DNA of 64,000 nt from Parerythrobacter_A sp963838735 (lineage in GTDB: Bacteria; Pseudomonadota; Alphaproteobacteria; Sphingomonadales; Sphingomonadaceae): positions 62,001 through 126,000 of the forward strand of contig CAWISG010000008.1 in the NCBI GenBank assembly GCA_963838735.1. The letters are read 5' to 3'. Of this stretch, positions 45,204 through 54,357 are shown piece by piece. Within the stretch, counting starts at the first letter, position 1. Each line of letters starts with the position of its first letter. Below the pieces are notes generated by a model. It did not search any database, was not told the DNA's origin, and saw only the letters and a list, made by a program, of their open reading frames with translations. A program made the translations under genes and the position numbers.

Positions 45204-46120
45204 GCCGCGACCCGGTCCATATAGTCCAGCATCGGTCCCGCATCGGGCGTGAAGCCATACATCGCCTCGCCCGGCAGCGCCTCCTCGACGATGCTGCGCA
45301 CCTTCAGCAGCGCGTCGAGGTCGATGCCGGTATCGCAGCCCATCGCGTTCAGCATCAGCACCAGATCTTCCGTCACCAGATTGCCGCTGGCCCCCGGCGC
45401 GAAGGGGCAGCCGCCCAGACCGCCGAGCGAGGCGTCGAAAGTGGTGATCCCCTCTTCCAGCCCCGCGACCACATTGGCAAGACCCAGCCCGCGTGTGTTG
45501 TGCAGGTGCAACGTCGTCAGCAGCGCATCGCCCACCTCGGCCCGCACCGCGCGGGTCAGGCGGCGGACCTGCGCGGGGTCGGCATAGCCGGTGGTGTCCG
45601 ACAGGCTCAGCTCCTGCGCACCCGCTTCGACCGCCGCCACCGCCAGCCGCACGACTTGCGCCTGGGGCACAGCCCCTTCCATCGTGCAGCCGAACGCAGT
45701 GGAAAGGCCGACCGCGAAGTGGATGTCCGCCGCCCTGGCAATGCTCGCGCATTCCGCGATCTCGGCCAGCATTGCGGCGTGGTCCTTGCGCACGTTCTTC
45801 AGGCTGTGCGTTTCGGACATGGAGAAGGGCAGGCTCATTGCATGCACGCCCGCTTTCGCCGCGTTCTGCGCACCTTTTGCATTGGGCACCAACGCCACCA
45901 CGCCAAGCCCCTCGATCCCGCGCGCGAAGTCCACCAGCTCCGCTGTGTCGGCCATTTGCGGCAACAGCTTGGGCGGCACGAAGCTGCCCACTTCGATCTC
46001 GCGCACACCCGCCGCCGCTTCCGCCGCGATCCAGCGCTTCTTCGCTTCGGTCGGCATGGTCCGGTCGATGGACTGCAGTCCGTCGCGCAGGCCCACTTCG
46101 GAGATGAGGATGCGGGTCAT
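45200..46120 (-). CDS. HMG-CoA-lyase-type enzyme
   Basis: 306 aa TIM-barrel of the HMGL family. It cleaves a 3-hydroxyacyl-CoA by retro-Claisen reaction. Motifs: SEVGLRDGLQSID at the start (metal-binding Asp), LHLHNTRGLGLANVVAGLEE with the two metal His, and DASLGGLGGCPFAPGASGNL with the catalytic Cys. Known substrates are HMG-CoA and relatives such as citramalyl-CoA; the latter would fit the adjacent CoA-transferase and LeuCD-like genes. Confidence 0.88.
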   Translation of the reverse strand: MTRILISEVGLRDGLQSIDRTMPTEAKKRWIAAEAAAGVREIEVGSFVPPKLLPQMADTAELVDFARGIEGLGVVALVPNAKGAQNAAKAGVHAMSLPFSMSETHSLKNVRKDHAAMLAEIAECASIARAADIHFAVGLSTAFGCTMEGAVPQAQVVRLAVAAVEAGAQELSLSDTTGYADPAQVRRLTRAVRAEVGDALLTTLHLHNTRGLGLANVVAGLEEGITTFDASLGGLGGCPFAPGASGNLVTEDLVLMLNAMGCDTGIDLDALLKVRSIVEEALPGEAMYGFTPDAGPMLDYMDRVAA

Positions 46121-46323
46121 GCCAGTACTCCCGAACAGGGGGCATGGAACAGATTGGGGCTGTTTTGTGCATCCGGTCCGGTGTCGCGCAAGCTACGGAT
46201 TAGCGCATGTTTCATGGTATCGGGGTGGGCGAAAACGTAACTTTTCAATGTGCGGTCCTTCATGCGCGGCGTCTGCGCGAATATAGGCGTTTGGCGGCGT
46301 GTAGGACAGGGCGTGATCAGCAT
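46117..46323 (-). CDS. Small ORF fitted between leuD-like and lyase genes
   Basis: 68 aa. The ATG at 46323 overlaps the leuD-like stop and the TGA overlaps the lyase ATG, the same stop-start overlap used along this operon. The product (TLKSYVFAHPDTMKHALIRS in the middle) matches no family I know. A second in-frame ATG would give 48 aa. It could be a real coupling peptide or just an open leader. Confidence 0.4.
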   Translation of the reverse strand: MLITPCPTRRQTPIFAQTPRMKDRTLKSYVFAHPDTMKHALIRSLRDTGPDAQNSPNLFHAPCSGVLA

Positions 46324-46937
46324 CGCGCGTTTCCTGCAAGATAGACCCAGGGCCGCGCTTTGCGATCCGCTTGTGTCCAGGCCACAATCGCATCCTCCTG
46401 CTGCAAGGTCAGGTCCACCGCGTCCAGCCCGCCTGCCAGCATCGCATGGGCTTCACCGTCGAGCGTGAAGGGCAGCACCATGTCCGCCGCGCGCACCTCA
46501 CGCGCCGCCAGATCGACAGTAACGTGCGCGCCCGCAAGCGCTTCGATATCGGCGCGGCCCAGCGTCACGGGCACGATGCCATTGCGGATGCAGTTGCCGT
46601 GAAAGATCGGCGCGAAGCTTTCCGCGATTATGGCGCGGATGCCCCATTCGGCCAGCGCCCAGACGGCATGTTCGCGGCTGGACCCGCAGCCGAAATTCGC
46701 GCCGCCGAGCAGGATTTGTGCGTTGCGATAGGTAGCTTCGTTCAGCACAAAACCAGGGTTTTCCGCGCGCGTCTTCGCATCGGTGTAGCGCAACGGCGCG
46801 AACAACCCGTCGGCCAGGCCGGTGCGCCCGGTGCTGCGCATCTCGCGGCTGGGGATGATCGTGTCGGTGTCGATATTGTCGATGATCAACGGCGCGGCGA
46901 TGCCGGTCAGCGGTTGGGGGAAGGGGGCGGGGGTCAT
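46317..46937 (-). CDS. Aconitase-family hydratase small subunit (LeuD-like)
   Basis: 206 aa swivel domain with NIDTDTIIPSREMRSTGR and GGANFGCGSSREHAVWALAE, the substrate-binding loop. Partner of the LeuC-like gene directly upstream. Because the pair lies in a catabolic operon away from leuA and leuB, I infer a hydratase such as citraconate/maleate hydratase, though leucine biosynthesis is not excluded. Confidence 0.85.
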   Translation of the reverse strand: MTPAPFPQPLTGIAAPLIIDNIDTDTIIPSREMRSTGRTGLADGLFAPLRYTDAKTRAENPGFVLNEATYRNAQILLGGANFGCGSSREHAVWALAEWGIRAIIAESFAPIFHGNCIRNGIVPVTLGRADIEALAGAHVTVDLAAREVRAADMVLPFTLDGEAHAMLAGGLDAVDLTLQQEDAIVAWTQADRKARPWVYLAGNARC

Positions 46938-48313
46938 CACGCGCCACCCCGCGCCAGTGCGCGCGGGTCGGCAATGCACCCCGCCACCGCGCTCGCCGCC
47001 ACGGTTTCCGGCGACGCGATGTGCGTGCGGATGCCCGGCCCCTGCCGCCCGACGAAATTGCGGTTGGTGCTGCTGATGGTGCGGCTGCCTTCGGGAAACC
47101 CCTCGCCGCCGGCATAGAAACACAGCGAGCAGCCCGAATTGCGCCACTCGAACCCGGCGGCGATGAAGATGGCGTCCAGCCCTTCGGCCTCCGCCTGCCG
47201 CTTCACCGCGCTGGAGCCGGGCACGACCAGCGCGGTCCTGATCGACGGTGCGATGGTGCGCCCTTCCAGTAATGCGGCGGCGCGGCGCAGGTCGGAAATA
47301 CGGCTGTTGGTGCAGCTGCCGATGAAGGCGGCATCGACCGGCGTTCCGGCCAGCGGCGCACCGGCGCGCAGGCCGATATAGTCGTGCACCTTGGGCGCCC
47401 CCTGGGGCACCGTTCCGTCCACCGCCACGGCCTCTTCCGGACTGGTGCCCCAGCTGACCATCGGCGCGATGGTCGCCGCGTCCACCGCGATCTCCGCATC
47501 GAAACGCGCATCGTCGTCGGACCGCAGGGTCTGCCAATACGCGTCGTCGAAACTGTCGGGCGCGTAGCGACGGCCGGCGAGATATGCGAAGGTCTTCGCG
47601 TCTGGCGCGACGAAGCCCGCTGCCGCGCCGAATTCGGTGGCCATATTACACAGGGTCATGCGGCCTTCCATGTCGAGCGCGCGCACCGCTTCGCCTGCAA
47701 ACTCCACCGCATGGCCCGCGCCGCCGCCCGCGCCATGCGTGGCGATCAGGTGCAGCGCCATGTCCTTGGCGGTGACGCCCGCTGCGAGCACCCCGTCGAA
47801 CGTCACGCGCATCGATTGGGGTTTTGCCATCCGCAGCGTGCCGGTGGCCATCGCATGTTCCGCTTCGGACGAGCCGATGCCCCACGCCATCGCGCCGAAC
47901 GCCCCTTGCGTGCAAGTATGGCTGTCGGGCGCGACCAGCGTGCAGCCGGGCAGCACCACGCCCAGTTCCGGCGAAATGACATGCACGATGCCCTGGTCGC
48001 GGTCATCGACATCGAACAGCGTAATACCGGCAGCTTTGCAGGCGGCGCGCGTCTCGGTCAGGAATGCCTCGCCATCGGGCACCAGCGTTCCGCGCGTTCC
48101 CCGCAGCACGCGGGTATCGACGATATGGTCCATTACCGCGAACACCCGCGCCGGATCGCGCACTGCGCGGCCCATTTCCGCCATGCGATTGAGCGCGGCG
48201 GCCCCGGTGCGCTCGTGCAGAAACACCCTGTCGATCGCAATCAGCGCCGCCCCCGCCGCCGTATCGGCGACATGGTGGGTGGCCCAGATCTTGTCCAATA
48301 GTGTCCTTGCCAT
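46937..48313 (-). CDS. Aconitase-family hydratase large subunit (LeuC-like)
   Basis: 458 aa, full length for LeuC. It carries a 4Fe-4S cluster. Signatures: LLDKIWATHHV at the start, DSHTCTQGAFGAMAWGIGSS and IGSCTNSRISDLRRAAALLE with the first cluster Cys, and GFEWRNSGCSLCFYAGGEGF with the CxxC pair. Overlaps leuD-like by one base. See the LeuD-like gene for the likely catabolic role. Confidence 0.88.
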   Translation of the reverse strand: MARTLLDKIWATHHVADTAAGAALIAIDRVFLHERTGAAALNRMAEMGRAVRDPARVFAVMDHIVDTRVLRGTRGTLVPDGEAFLTETRAACKAAGITLFDVDDRDQGIVHVISPELGVVLPGCTLVAPDSHTCTQGAFGAMAWGIGSSEAEHAMATGTLRMAKPQSMRVTFDGVLAAGVTAKDMALHLIATHGAGGGAGHAVEFAGEAVRALDMEGRMTLCNMATEFGAAAGFVAPDAKTFAYLAGRRYAPDSFDDAYWQTLRSDDDARFDAEIAVDAATIAPMVSWGTSPEEAVAVDGTVPQGAPKVHDYIGLRAGAPLAGTPVDAAFIGSCTNSRISDLRRAAALLEGRTIAPSIRTALVVPGSSAVKRQAEAEGLDAIFIAAGFEWRNSGCSLCFYAGGEGFPEGSRTISSTNRNFVGRQGPGIRTHIASPETVAASAVAGCIADPRALARGGA

Positions 48314-48325
48314 TGGCGACCCAGT

Positions 48326-48886
48326 TCAGCCGCCCAAGCCGGGACCGCTGCCGAATTCGACGCGCGTGCCGTTCTCCGCGGCAGCCTTCATCTCGGCATC
48401 CATCGCGCGCCAGTCTTTCGTCACGAACACTTCCTGGATTGCGGTGCGCGTTTCGAGGCTGCCATTGCGAATCCAGTGCCAGGTGCGGCAGCGGTTCTGG
48501 CCATCGTCGCTGATCTGGATCTGCTCGTAAAGATACAGCGACGGATCGCCGGTGCGCTGCCAGTAGAGCATCATGGTGCGGTTGAGATCGTCCAGCGGCA
48601 CCTCGGCGGCCCAGCCCTGGATTAGCTCGTTATCCCACCAGATACGCCCGTCGCGGAACTCGGCGGGAAATTCGCGGATTTCGGTCTTGCCGTCGGGCCA
48701 TCGGTAATGGTTGGTCTGGTGATAGGGGTTTTCCTCACCCCCTTCTTCGGCGGTCGGCATCCGGCACAACAGGCGGCTGGCGTGTTCGTCCACCTTCTCG
48801 TTATCGGCGTTAAAGTAGGTGTAGGTGCCGTCCCACACGCCCTCGTGACGGGCAAGCAGCGGCATTTCCTTGGCAATATCGATCAT
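48326..48886 (-). CDS. Calycin-like protein (DUF3598-type), paralogue of the 54.4-kb gene
   Basis: 186 aa, cytoplasmic by sequence. Beta-rich: HEGVWDGTYTYFNADNEKVD, EIREFPAEFRDGRIWWDNEL, SLYLYEQIQISDDGQNRCRT. The spacing of W-G-Y and strand pattern resembles lipocalin-like DUF3598 proteins. The gene at 54358 has the same layout (HEGWWNGWYRDVDNDGHL). Its ATG overlaps the hydrolase stop. Probably a small-ligand binding or isomerising barrel; function unknown. Confidence 0.65.
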   Translation of the reverse strand: MIDIAKEMPLLARHEGVWDGTYTYFNADNEKVDEHASRLLCRMPTAEEGGEENPYHQTNHYRWPDGKTEIREFPAEFRDGRIWWDNELIQGWAAEVPLDDLNRTMMLYWQRTGDPSLYLYEQIQISDDGQNRCRTWHWIRNGSLETRTAIQEVFVTKDWRAMDAEMKAAAENGTRVEFGSGPGLGG

Positions 48887-50214
48887 GGGTTTTGTCCTTC
48901 AAGGTACGAATGATAACGTGTCGCCGCATCGCCTGCGCGCAGGCGGGCGCGGGCGCGACGGGCGATGGCAGCAGGGTCGAGCGCGGCGGCATCGACCGGG
49001 ATGGCATGGTCGGCGTTGGCGGCATACCATGGCGCAAAGAACGCCTCGGCCCGCGCGGCACTCCACGCGCGCAGCAAATGCGCGCCGAAGCGGTCCGGGG
49101 TGAGATCCGGGTAGAGCAGGGCCGGATCGCCCGGGGGCGGGGCGGGGGTGCCGATGCTGTCCGCGTCGAGCTCTTCGGCTGAATGATCGATCACACCCGC
49201 GATATCCGCGAAATCGTCGCTTAGCCCGTGCCCCGGCGCATCGATGACAACACATCCTTCCGGCGCATTGCCCGCTTCGGCGGCGGGGGCATGGAGCAGC
49301 AGGTCGCCGCCGGGGGAGCCACGCCAGTGGATCAGCCCGCCATCCAGCGCCAGCCAGCCTTCGTCGCTGTCTTCGGCAAGATCGGGGCAGGGCGCGTCGC
49401 CCGCATTCGCTTTCAGGAACGCCAGACTGGCGTCCTGATGCGCCTGCGGTGTCGGCACCGGCCGTGCGTCCCAACCTGCCGGCATCGCGCCCAGCCGGTC
49501 GATATGCGCCTGCAACGGGTCGCCGTCATAGGCGGTTATCAGCACCGGCGGCGTGGTCGCGTCGGGCTGGGGAATATCGCGGCTGGCGCGCAGCACGGCG
49601 CCGTAGCCCGCGCGGTAGGCATTGCCCGCATCCAGCATCTCCATCACCGCTGCGTTCACGCGCGGCACGTCGGCATGGGCGACGCTTAGCCGCGCCTCGT
49701 CGCGCACATCGAACCACGGGAAGAACCAGCTCTGCTCCAGCATTCGGTTCCACAGCCAGGTCAGGTGCTCGCCGTAATCGGTGGGATGCCATTCGGGTAG
49801 GTATGCCTCTCCGAACAGCGCCATCTCTTGCGAAGTCCAGATCGCATAGCCGCCCACCGCGAGGCAGCTGAACAGGTCGGAATGCCTTCTGAGCGCAGTG
49901 ACAAGAATGATGCCGCCGGAATGGAAGCCGTAAGCTGCGCAACGCTTTACCCCCAGCGCCGCCACGAAATCCGCCAGCGCATCGGCGAAATCGTCTATTT
50001 CGGCAGCATCATTGGGCAACGGGTCGCTCTGGCCGAAGCCGGGCGTATCGGGCGCGATGCAGGTGAAATGCGTACCCCACGCTTCCATCAGCGCGGCGTA
50101 TTCGGCGCTGCTGCGCGGGCTTTGGTGCACCATCAGCAGCACCGGCCCGCTGCCGCAGCGGCGGTAATGGACGCGGCGGCCATTCGCGATTGTCAGCATG
50201 TGCCGTGTTATCAT
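48883..50214 (-). CDS. Alpha/beta hydrolase with a second hydrolase-like half
   Basis: 443 aa from the ATG at 50214, 24 bases after site 2. The N-terminal half (to about 250) is a normal alpha/beta hydrolase: oxyanion segment LLMVHQSPRSS, nucleophile elbow AAYGFHSGGIILV with Ser, and a late His in TPQAHQDA. The C-terminal half again has a hydrolase-like strand turn (CVVIDAPGHGLSDDF) but no clear nucleophile, so it may be a degenerate repeat. It would hydrolyse an ester, amide or C-C bond. First gene of the minus operon from site 2. Confidence 0.8.
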   Translation of the reverse strand: MITRHMLTIANGRRVHYRRCGSGPVLLMVHQSPRSSAEYAALMEAWGTHFTCIAPDTPGFGQSDPLPNDAAEIDDFADALADFVAALGVKRCAAYGFHSGGIILVTALRRHSDLFSCLAVGGYAIWTSQEMALFGEAYLPEWHPTDYGEHLTWLWNRMLEQSWFFPWFDVRDEARLSVAHADVPRVNAAVMEMLDAGNAYRAGYGAVLRASRDIPQPDATTPPVLITAYDGDPLQAHIDRLGAMPAGWDARPVPTPQAHQDASLAFLKANAGDAPCPDLAEDSDEGWLALDGGLIHWRGSPGGDLLLHAPAAEAGNAPEGCVVIDAPGHGLSDDFADIAGVIDHSAEELDADSIGTPAPPPGDPALLYPDLTPDRFGAHLLRAWSAARAEAFFAPWYAANADHAIPVDAAALDPAAIARRARARLRAGDAATRYHSYLEGQNP

Positions 50215-50238
50215 CGCTGTTTCACGCTCGCTGCGAAG

Positions 50239-50250
50239 TTGTCCGGACAA
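50239..50250. promoter_or_regulatory. Palindrome TTGTCCGGACAA, site 2
   Basis: Same 12-bp palindrome and ATTT flank as site 1. It lies between the divergent hydrolase (24 bases to its ATG, as at site 1) and isochorismatase-like gene (68 bases to its ATG). One site can thus control about 14 genes. Confidence 0.75.
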
Positions 50251-50318
50251 ATTTACGCTCGACACAGCCCTAGGCCGCTTTATTGTCGCGTGTCAAAGCT
50301 GGATTGAAGGGGCGGGAA

Positions 50319-51002
50319 ATGGCGGAAATGATTGGCACGAAGATGGTGGAGGATGGCCAGACCGCGCGTGACCTGTTCGAGGCGGTGATGGGCAATCCGG
50401 CGCGCAGGAAGTTCGGCTTCGGACAGAAGCTGGCGATCGTGAATGTCGATGTGCAGCAGGCCTACACCCGCACCGATATGTTCAGGACTGCCTACGAAAC
50501 CGACCCTCGCCAGATCGAGCATATCAACACGATCAGCCGCATGGCGCGCGAGCGGGGCATGCCGGTGGTATGGAGCCGCGTGGGCTACAAGGAGGATACC
50601 GCCGATGCGGGCGTGTGGGGCACGCGCACCGATACCGAGGACAGTTTGCAGAACATCGCCTATGGCAGCGAACGGCACGCCTACGACCCGCGCTGCGACA
50701 TCGCGGCCGACGATCTGCAATACACCAAGCGGATGCCGAGCGCGTTCTTCGAAACCCCGTTGGCGAGCTATCTCACCTTTCACCGCGTCGATACGGTGGT
50801 GGTGACCGGCGGCAGCACCAGCGGCTGCGTGCGCGCAACGGCGGTGGATGCGCTGAGCCATGGCTATCGCACCATCGTCCCCATCGAGACGACCGCGGAC
50901 AAGCACGAAAGCTATCACTTCGCCAACCTGACCGACCTGCAACTGAAATACGCCGACGTGGAGCCGGTGCAGGCGGTGGTTGAATGGCTGGAGGCGCACT
51001 GA
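50319..51002 (+). CDS. Isochorismatase-family amidohydrolase
   Basis: 227 aa from the ATG at 50319, preceded by GAAGGGGCGG. Cysteine hydrolase fold with the Asp-Lys-Cys triad: VNVDVQQAY (Asp), QYTKRMPSAFF (Lys) and VTGGSTSGCVRATAVDAL (Cys). Members include maleamate, N-carbamoylsarcosine and nicotinamide amidases. A cis-peptide region before Cys is as expected. In this context I favour an amide intermediate such as a maleamate; the exact substrate is unknown. Its stop overlaps the next ATG. Confidence 0.88.
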   Translation: MAEMIGTKMVEDGQTARDLFEAVMGNPARRKFGFGQKLAIVNVDVQQAYTRTDMFRTAYETDPRQIEHINTISRMARERGMPVVWSRVGYKEDTADAGVWGTRTDTEDSLQNIAYGSERHAYDPRCDIAADDLQYTKRMPSAFFETPLASYLTFHRVDTVVVTGGSTSGCVRATAVDALSHGYRTIVPIETTADKHESYHFANLTDLQLKYADVEPVQAVVEWLEAH

Positions 51003-51880
51003 TGCGGGAAGGCGTACCCGACCCCGGCCTGTACGACTACGCGCCCTACCGCGACCGACCGCCGATCCGCTGGCCGGACGGCAAGACCTGCGCCGTGTGG
51101 GTCGCGCCCAACCTCGAATATTACGAGATCGACCCGCCCGCCAATCCGCACCGCAAGAGCTGGCCCCGGCCGCATCCCGACGTCGTCGGCTATGGCCACC
51201 GCGACCATTCCAACCGCGTCAGCCACTGGCGCATGGCGGACGTAATGGAACGTCACGGCTTCCCCGGCAGCGTCAGCCTGTCGGTCGCGCTGTGCCAGCA
51301 TCACCCCGAGGTGGTAGCGGACGCGGATGCGCGGGGCTGGGAATTCTTCAGCCACGGCATTTACAACACCCGCTATTCCTACGGCATGAACGAAGCGCAG
51401 GAGCGCGCGATTATCGAGGATTCCATCCGCACCGTGCGCGAGGCGACCGGGCAGACCATCCGCGGCTGGCTCGCCCCGGCGCTGACCCACACGCCGCGCA
51501 CGCTCGACCTGATTGCCGAATACGGCCTCGATTATACCTGCGACCTCTATCACGACGACCAGGTACAGTCGGTGAAGGTCGCCAACGGTCAGCTAGCTTC
51601 CATTCCCTACAGCCTGGAGGTGAACGACCATTACGGCTTCTTCGTCTACAACATGTCCCCACGCGAATATGCCGATACGCTGGTGAAGCAATATGAGCGG
51701 CTGGCGGCGGAGGGCGAGGCATCCGGCACGGTCATGTGCATTCCGCTGCACGCTTATCTGATCGGCCAGCCCCACCGTATCGGTCCGTTTGCCGAAGCCC
51801 TGCGCCATATCGCGGAGGACGGGCGCGCATGGAAAGCGACGGCCGGCGAGATCGTGGACTGCTGGCAGGGGCAGGTGTGA
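51002..51880 (+). CDS. PuuE-like polysaccharide-deacetylase-fold hydrolase 1
   Basis: 292 aa. NodB-fold metal hydrolase of the allantoinase-PuuE/imidase type and not a true chitin deacetylase by context. Signs: YRDRPPIRWPDGKTCAVWVA, RDHSNRVSHWRMADVMERHG, WEFFSHGIYNTRYSYGMNE and RGWLAPALTHTPRTLDLIAE. Starts at the ATG that overlaps the stop of the isochorismatase gene. A paralogue lies 125 bases downstream. It would open a cyclic amide or imide. Confidence 0.82.
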   Translation: MREGVPDPGLYDYAPYRDRPPIRWPDGKTCAVWVAPNLEYYEIDPPANPHRKSWPRPHPDVVGYGHRDHSNRVSHWRMADVMERHGFPGSVSLSVALCQHHPEVVADADARGWEFFSHGIYNTRYSYGMNEAQERAIIEDSIRTVREATGQTIRGWLAPALTHTPRTLDLIAEYGLDYTCDLYHDDQVQSVKVANGQLASIPYSLEVNDHYGFFVYNMSPREYADTLVKQYERLAAEGEASGTVMCIPLHAYLIGQPHRIGPFAEALRHIAEDGRAWKATAGEIVDCWQGQV

Positions 51881-51894
51881 TGCAACCTGCACCC

Positions 51895-51986
51895 CCGTTC
51901 GTGCTGAACTTGTCGAAGCATTGCTTTTTTTCTTTGTACGCTGGACTTAGTGAAGAACGACCCTTCGACAAGCTCAGGGCGAACGG
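51895..51986. repeat. Inverted-repeat element between the two PuuE-like genes
   Basis: Left arm CCGTTCGTGCTGAACTTGTC and following GAAG, right arm CCCTTCGACAAGCTCAGGGC plus GAACGG. The arms pair over about 24 bases with a few mismatches, loop about 40 bases. The core TTGTCGAAG with GAGC/CTC is a repeat family seen often in sphingomonad intergenic regions (REP-like). It may stabilise or end the transcript here. Confidence 0.75.
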
Positions 51987-52004
51987 TTTGGAGGGCTTTA
52001 TCCG

Positions 52005-52922
52005 ATGAGTTTACCTTCCAGCTACCTCGAATACCCGCACCGCCGCGAAGGCTACGACCACGCCCTCTACGCCTGGTCCAACATCCACACACGCCCGCAA
52101 ATCCGCTGGCCCGGTGACAGAACCGTCGCGGTGTTCCTCTGCGTCAGTCTCGAATGGTTTCCCATAACGCCGTCCGACGACCCGTTCCGCGCGCCCGGGC
52201 ACATGGTCACGCCCTATCCCGATTATCGCCACTATACCGCGCGCGATTACGGCAACCGTGTGGGCGTATGGCGGCTGCTCGATGCCTTTGCGAAAGCCGG
52301 CGTAACCGCTTCGTTCGCAACGAACGCGGCAGTGGCGGAGCGGTACCCCGAACTGATTGCGGCGGTGCAGGCTGGCGGACACGAGATCATCGCGCATTCG
52401 ACCGATATGAACGGCACCATTGACGGTTCGATGGACCAGGACGCCGAGCGCGCGCTGGTTGCCGACAGTCTGTCGCGGCTGGCGGCGGCAACGGGAGAAA
52501 AACCGCGCGGCTGGCTCTCTATTGCGCGTTCGCAAAGTTTCCGCACGCTGGACCTGCTGAAAGAGTACGGCGTGGACTATTGCTGCGACTGGGTGAATGA
52601 CGAGCTGCCCTATGCCTTCACCAACGGCATGACGGCATTGCCGCTGAACCATGAATTGTCGGATCGCCAGATCGTGACGGTGCAGCAGCAATCGGCACAA
52701 AGCTGGCGGCAGGGCATGATCGATGCGTTCGACTGGCTGGCGGGCGAGGCGGCGGTGCAGGACAGCGCACGTCTGCTGCCCATTCAGTTGACGCCCTATA
52801 TCATGGGCCTGCCCTACCGGATCGACGCGGTGGAAGCGCTGCTGGCGGAGCTGGCGGGGCGCGACGAGGCTTGGTTTGCGGGTGGTTCGGAGATCGTTTC
52901 GCACTGGAAGGCGCAACAATGA
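52005..52922 (+). CDS. PuuE-like polysaccharide-deacetylase-fold hydrolase 2
   Basis: 305 aa paralogue of the gene at 51002: YPHRREGYDHALYAWSNIHT, RDYGNRVGVWRLLDAFAKAG, GHEIIAHSTDMNGTIDGSMD and EKPRGWLSIARSQSFRTLDL. The metal-site region is of the imidase/allantoinase type. Separated from copy 1 by the inverted repeat. Two copies may act on different imide-like substrates or form one enzyme. Its TGA overlaps the aldehyde dehydrogenase ATG. Confidence 0.82.
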   Translation: MSLPSSYLEYPHRREGYDHALYAWSNIHTRPQIRWPGDRTVAVFLCVSLEWFPITPSDDPFRAPGHMVTPYPDYRHYTARDYGNRVGVWRLLDAFAKAGVTASFATNAAVAERYPELIAAVQAGGHEIIAHSTDMNGTIDGSMDQDAERALVADSLSRLAAATGEKPRGWLSIARSQSFRTLDLLKEYGVDYCCDWVNDELPYAFTNGMTALPLNHELSDRQIVTVQQQSAQSWRQGMIDAFDWLAGEAAVQDSARLLPIQLTPYIMGLPYRIDAVEALLAELAGRDEAWFAGGSEIVSHWKAQQ

Positions 52923-54319
52923 AAGCCATCAATCCGCGCACCGGCGAGGCCGACTACGAATTCGCCGTCGAGGACGTCGCGCCCGTCGCCGCCCGACTGC
53001 GCGATGTGCAACCCGCGTGGGAAGCGCTCGGCCCCGAAGGCCGTGCGGATGTTTTCCTGCGCCTCGCGGAGCGGATCGAAACGGATGGCGACGCTGTCGT
53101 CGCGGCGCTGGCCATCGATACCGGTCGCCGCGCAGTGGCCCGCATCGAACTGGACGGCCTCACGCGAAGCTTGCGCAAATGGGCGGCGCGCGGGCCCGAA
53201 CTTTTTGCCGCCCTGCCAAGCGCTGCAATGCCTTCCGCCACGCCCGGCATCGAGATAGCACCGCGCTTTTCCGCATTCCCGCTGTTCGGAGCCATCGCGC
53301 CGTGGAACTTCCCTGTGGTGCTGAGCCATATCGACGCGGTGCCGGCGCTGATGGCGGGGTGTGCCGCGCTGGTGAAGCCGTCCGAAGTCACACCGCGTTT
53401 CGTTGTGCCGCTGCGTGCGATCCTGGCCGATTTCCCCGAATTGCCCTTCGCCTATGTCCTGGGCGGGGCGGATACGGGGCGCGCGCTGATCGAGGCAGTG
53501 GACTATGTCTGTTTCACCGGTTCCACCGCCACCGGACGCAAGGTGGCGGAGGCAGCGGCGCGGGCATTGATTCCCGCCAATCTGGAGCTGGGCGGCAAGG
53601 ATCCGATGATCGTCACCGCCAGTGCCGATCCGGTTGCGGCGGCGCGCGTGGCCCTGCGCGCCAGCGTGGTGGCGACGGGTCAGGCGTGCCAGTCGATCGA
53701 GCGCGTATACGTTGCGCGCGCGATCGCCGACCCGTTTCTGGCCGAACTGGTGCGCGCGGCGGAGGCGGTCACGCTCGCGACGGGGGAGGAGGGGCACCTG
53801 GGGCCATTTATCTTTCCCGCACAGGCGGACACCGTGGCAGCGCAGATTGCCGGTGCGGTGGCGGGCGGCGCGCGCGTGCTGACCGGCGGCGAAATCGAGC
53901 GGATCGGTGGCGGAACGTATTTGCGCCCGACAGTGCTCACCGATGTGACACCCGACATGGCCGTGATGCGCGAGGAGACGTTCGGGCCGGTCATTCCGGT
54001 CACCGTGTTCGATGATATCGCGGATGGCATCGCGGCGGCGAACGCGGGCGATTACGGGTTGGGCGCGGCGGTCTATGCCGGGTCGCTCGAAGAAGCAGCG
54101 ATCGTGGGGGCACAACTCGATGCAGGCGCGATCTCGCTCCAGGATGGCGCGCTGACCAGCATGGTCGGCGATGCCACCAACCATTCGCGCAAAGGCAGCG
54201 GCCTCGGCCCCAGCCGCATGGGCGACGAGGGGATGCTGCGGTTCCTGCGCCGGCAGGCGCTGATCCGGCAAACCGGGACGCCGTTGCCGCTGGATGCGTT
54301 TGCGGAGACGGGCCGTTAA
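52919..54319 (+). CDS. NAD(P)+-dependent aldehyde dehydrogenase family protein
   Basis: 466 aa. Oxidises an aldehyde to an acid. Catalytic set: Asn in PWNFPVVLSHID, Glu in LELGGKDPMIVT, Cys in GQACQSIERVYV; the adjoining TGSTATGRKVAEAA and EETFGPVIPVTVFDD are also clear. Starts at the ATG overlapping the previous stop. Substrate unknown, presumably an intermediate of the pathway. Confidence 0.9.
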   Translation: MKAINPRTGEADYEFAVEDVAPVAARLRDVQPAWEALGPEGRADVFLRLAERIETDGDAVVAALAIDTGRRAVARIELDGLTRSLRKWAARGPELFAALPSAAMPSATPGIEIAPRFSAFPLFGAIAPWNFPVVLSHIDAVPALMAGCAALVKPSEVTPRFVVPLRAILADFPELPFAYVLGGADTGRALIEAVDYVCFTGSTATGRKVAEAAARALIPANLELGGKDPMIVTASADPVAAARVALRASVVATGQACQSIERVYVARAIADPFLAELVRAAEAVTLATGEEGHLGPFIFPAQADTVAAQIAGAVAGGARVLTGGEIERIGGGTYLRPTVLTDVTPDMAVMREETFGPVIPVTVFDDIADGIAAANAGDYGLGAAVYAGSLEEAAIVGAQLDAGAISLQDGALTSMVGDATNHSRKGSGLGPSRMGDEGMLRFLRRQALIRQTGTPLPLDAFAETGR

Positions 54320-54357
54320 GTCCTCCCCAACGAATTGGCGAGGCCAAGGAGAAATAG

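Noticed and set aside
46317..48313. LeuCD as part of the leucine pathway
   Set aside because: Not excluded, but leuA and leuB are absent and the genes are embedded and translationally coupled in a catabolic operon, so I prefer a catabolic hydratase.
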